Part shown: positions 5,824-6,702 of the stretch, piece by piece
Numbering within the stretch: the first letter of the stretch is position 1
Layout of the letters: the number at the start of each line of letters is the position of its first letter
Source of the DNA: Clostridiales bacterium
Lineage (GTDB): Bacteria; Bacillota; Clostridia; Oscillospirales; Oscillospiraceae
Length of the DNA: 6,702 nt
Reading direction: 5' to 3'
Assembly (NCBI GenBank): GCA_003533405.1
Contig: DQDL01000039.1
Span: 5,129-11,830, forward strand
The notes under the pieces: model-generated
Seen by the model: the letters and a program-made list of their open reading frames with translations, nothing else
Told to the model about the DNA's origin: nothing
The model's database searches: none
Made by a program: the position numbers and the translations under genes

Positions 5824-6702
5824 TCATTCCTCGCCGCGAAGTCTGATTATTCTGTCTCTAAGCTCTGCCGCAAGCTCAAATTCGAGCATCTTTGCAGCGG
5901 CCTTCATCTGCTTTTCAAGCTCGGCTATGAGTGCCTTGCGCTCGCCCCTCGTCATCTTTACGCCGTCTTTCCTGTGTGCGGTGCTCGACGCATCGGACGA
6001 TATCTCTATCATATCACGGACGCTCTTGATTATCGTTTTCGGAACTATGCCGTGCTCTGCGTTATACTTTGCCTGCTTTGCACGGCGGCGCTCGGTCTCA
6101 TCGATGGCAAGGCGCATGGAGCGTGTCACGGTATCGGCATACATGATGACCAAGCCGTCGGCGTTTCTCGCCGCTCTGCCGATGGTCTGGATAAGACTCG
6201 TTTCGCTTCGCAGGAAGCCCTCCTTATCGGCATCGAGGATCGCAACAAGGCTCACCTCGGGAAGGTCGAGGCCTTCACGCAGAAGATTTATGCCGATGAG
6301 AACATCAAACTCGCCGAGACGCAGGCTGCGGATTATCTCCATACGCTCGATAGCGTCGATATCGTGGTGCATGTACCGGCACTTTATGCCGACATTACCG
6401 AGATACTCGGTCAGATCCTCTGCCATTTTCTTTGTAAGCGTCGTTACGAGCACTCGCTGCTGCTTTTCGATGCGCTGGTTTATCTCTCCGATGAGGTCGT
6501 CTATCTGCCCCTCGATGGGGCGCACGGAGATCTCAGGGTCTAATAGTCCCGTGGGTCTAATAATCTGCTCTGCGACCTGACCCGCCCTTTCACGCTCGTA
6601 ATCGCCGGGTGTTGCGGAGACATACACCGCTTGGTGTATACGCTCCTGGAACTCCTCAAACTTGAGCGGACGGTTGTCGAACGCCGAGGGCAGGCGGAAG
6701 CC
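5824..6702 (-). CDS. uvrB: UvrABC system protein B, C-terminal part (5' end beyond the window)
   Basis: The last 292 residues of UvrB, in frame to the right window edge. Full-length UvrB is about 660 residues, so a little under half is seen. UvrB is the helicase-like damage-verification subunit of nucleotide excision repair; it is loaded by UvrA and then recruits UvrC. The visible part begins GFRLPSAFDNRPL and reaches the SATPGD block (about 29-34). It continues through the second RecA-like domain with TLTKKMAEDL (88-97), NLLREGLDLP (139-148) and the arginine-finger motif VI QTIGRAARN (172-180). It ends in a UVR coiled-coil motif (about 256-290; LEFELAAELRD), the UvrC contact region. Its TGA stop lies 2 nt before the preferred polA start. 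No frameshift or missing motif is seen. It is the first gene of the visible operon; its start and promoter lie outside. Confidence 0.97.
   Translation of the reverse strand, partial: GFRLPSAFDNRPLKFEEFQERIHQAVYVSATPGDYERERAGQVAEQIIRPTGLLDPEISVRPIEGQIDDLIGEINQRIEKQQRVLVTTLTKKMAEDLTEYLGNVGIKCRYMHHDIDAIERMEIIRSLRLGEFDVLIGINLLREGLDLPEVSLVAILDADKEGFLRSETSLIQTIGRAARNADGLVIMYADTVTRSMRLAIDETERRRAKQAKYNAEHGIVPKTIIKSVRDMIEISSDASSTAHRKDGVKMTRGERKALIAELEKQMKAAAKMLEFELAAELRDRIIRLRGEE
5828..5832 (-). promoter_or_regulatory. ribosome binding site of polA
   Basis: GAGGA lies on the minus strand in the last codons of uvrB, six bases before the ATG at 5821. The alternative ATG at 5827 directly abuts this site and would be too close for normal initiation, which is why the shorter PolA is preferred. 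Confidence 0.7.

Noticed and set aside
5731..6543. Two overlapping plus-strand open frames (5731..6543 and 5927..6580)
   Set aside because: Both are opposite uvrB and the start of polA, which are unmistakable. Two frames open at once on the same strand is typical of shadow frames.
1..6702. CRISPR array, insertion sequence, prophage or phage-defence genes
   Set aside because: No repeat-spacer structure, transposase motif, terminal inverted repeat or phage gene was seen. All long coding regions are accounted for by the six operon genes.

Overview
The window holds one end of a densely packed, six-gene, leftward (minus-strand) operon from what looks like a Firmicute, most likely a Clostridia member of the Oscillospirales/Ruminococcaceae type. 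That assignment is inferred from strong AGGAGG-type ribosome binding sites, protein similarity as judged by eye, a PolA without proofreading residues, and an AT-rich gap beside genes of moderate G+C. No marker in the window fixes a genus.

In transcription order, from the right edge leftward, the genes are: the C-terminal part of uvrB (nucleotide excision repair helicase, cut by the window edge); polA (DNA polymerase I); an unusual two-domain protein joining a zincin-like metallopeptidase to a degenerate low-molecular-weight protein tyrosine phosphatase (LMW-PTP)-like domain; rimI (N-terminal acetyltransferase of the GNAT fold); tsaD (the t6A tRNA-modification subunit); and radC (JAB/MPN domain protein). 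Junctions are very tight: a 2-nt gap, a 1-nt overlap, an 11-nt overlap, a 10-nt gap and a 10-nt gap. Every downstream gene has a clear Shine-Dalgarno sequence lying in or across the end of the gene before it, so the block is probably co-transcribed and translationally coupled. No internal promoter is needed.

Functionally, uvrB and polA belong together: damage removal, then gap filling. rimI and tsaD are a common pair in bacteria. radC closes the operon. The metallopeptidase/pseudophosphatase fusion has no known role in either process and is the most interesting item here. Its phosphatase-like half keeps the P-loop cysteine but appears to have lost both the phosphate-binding arginine and the general-acid aspartate.

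Left of radC is an AT-rich gap of about 330 nt with no gene. It contains three tandem TT(A/T)TCAACA nonamers resembling DnaA boxes. It also contains a near-consensus extended -10 promoter (TTGACT, 17 nt, TAGAAT) that drives a tRNA gene of which only the first 24 nt are in the window. No convincing terminator separates radC from that tRNA.
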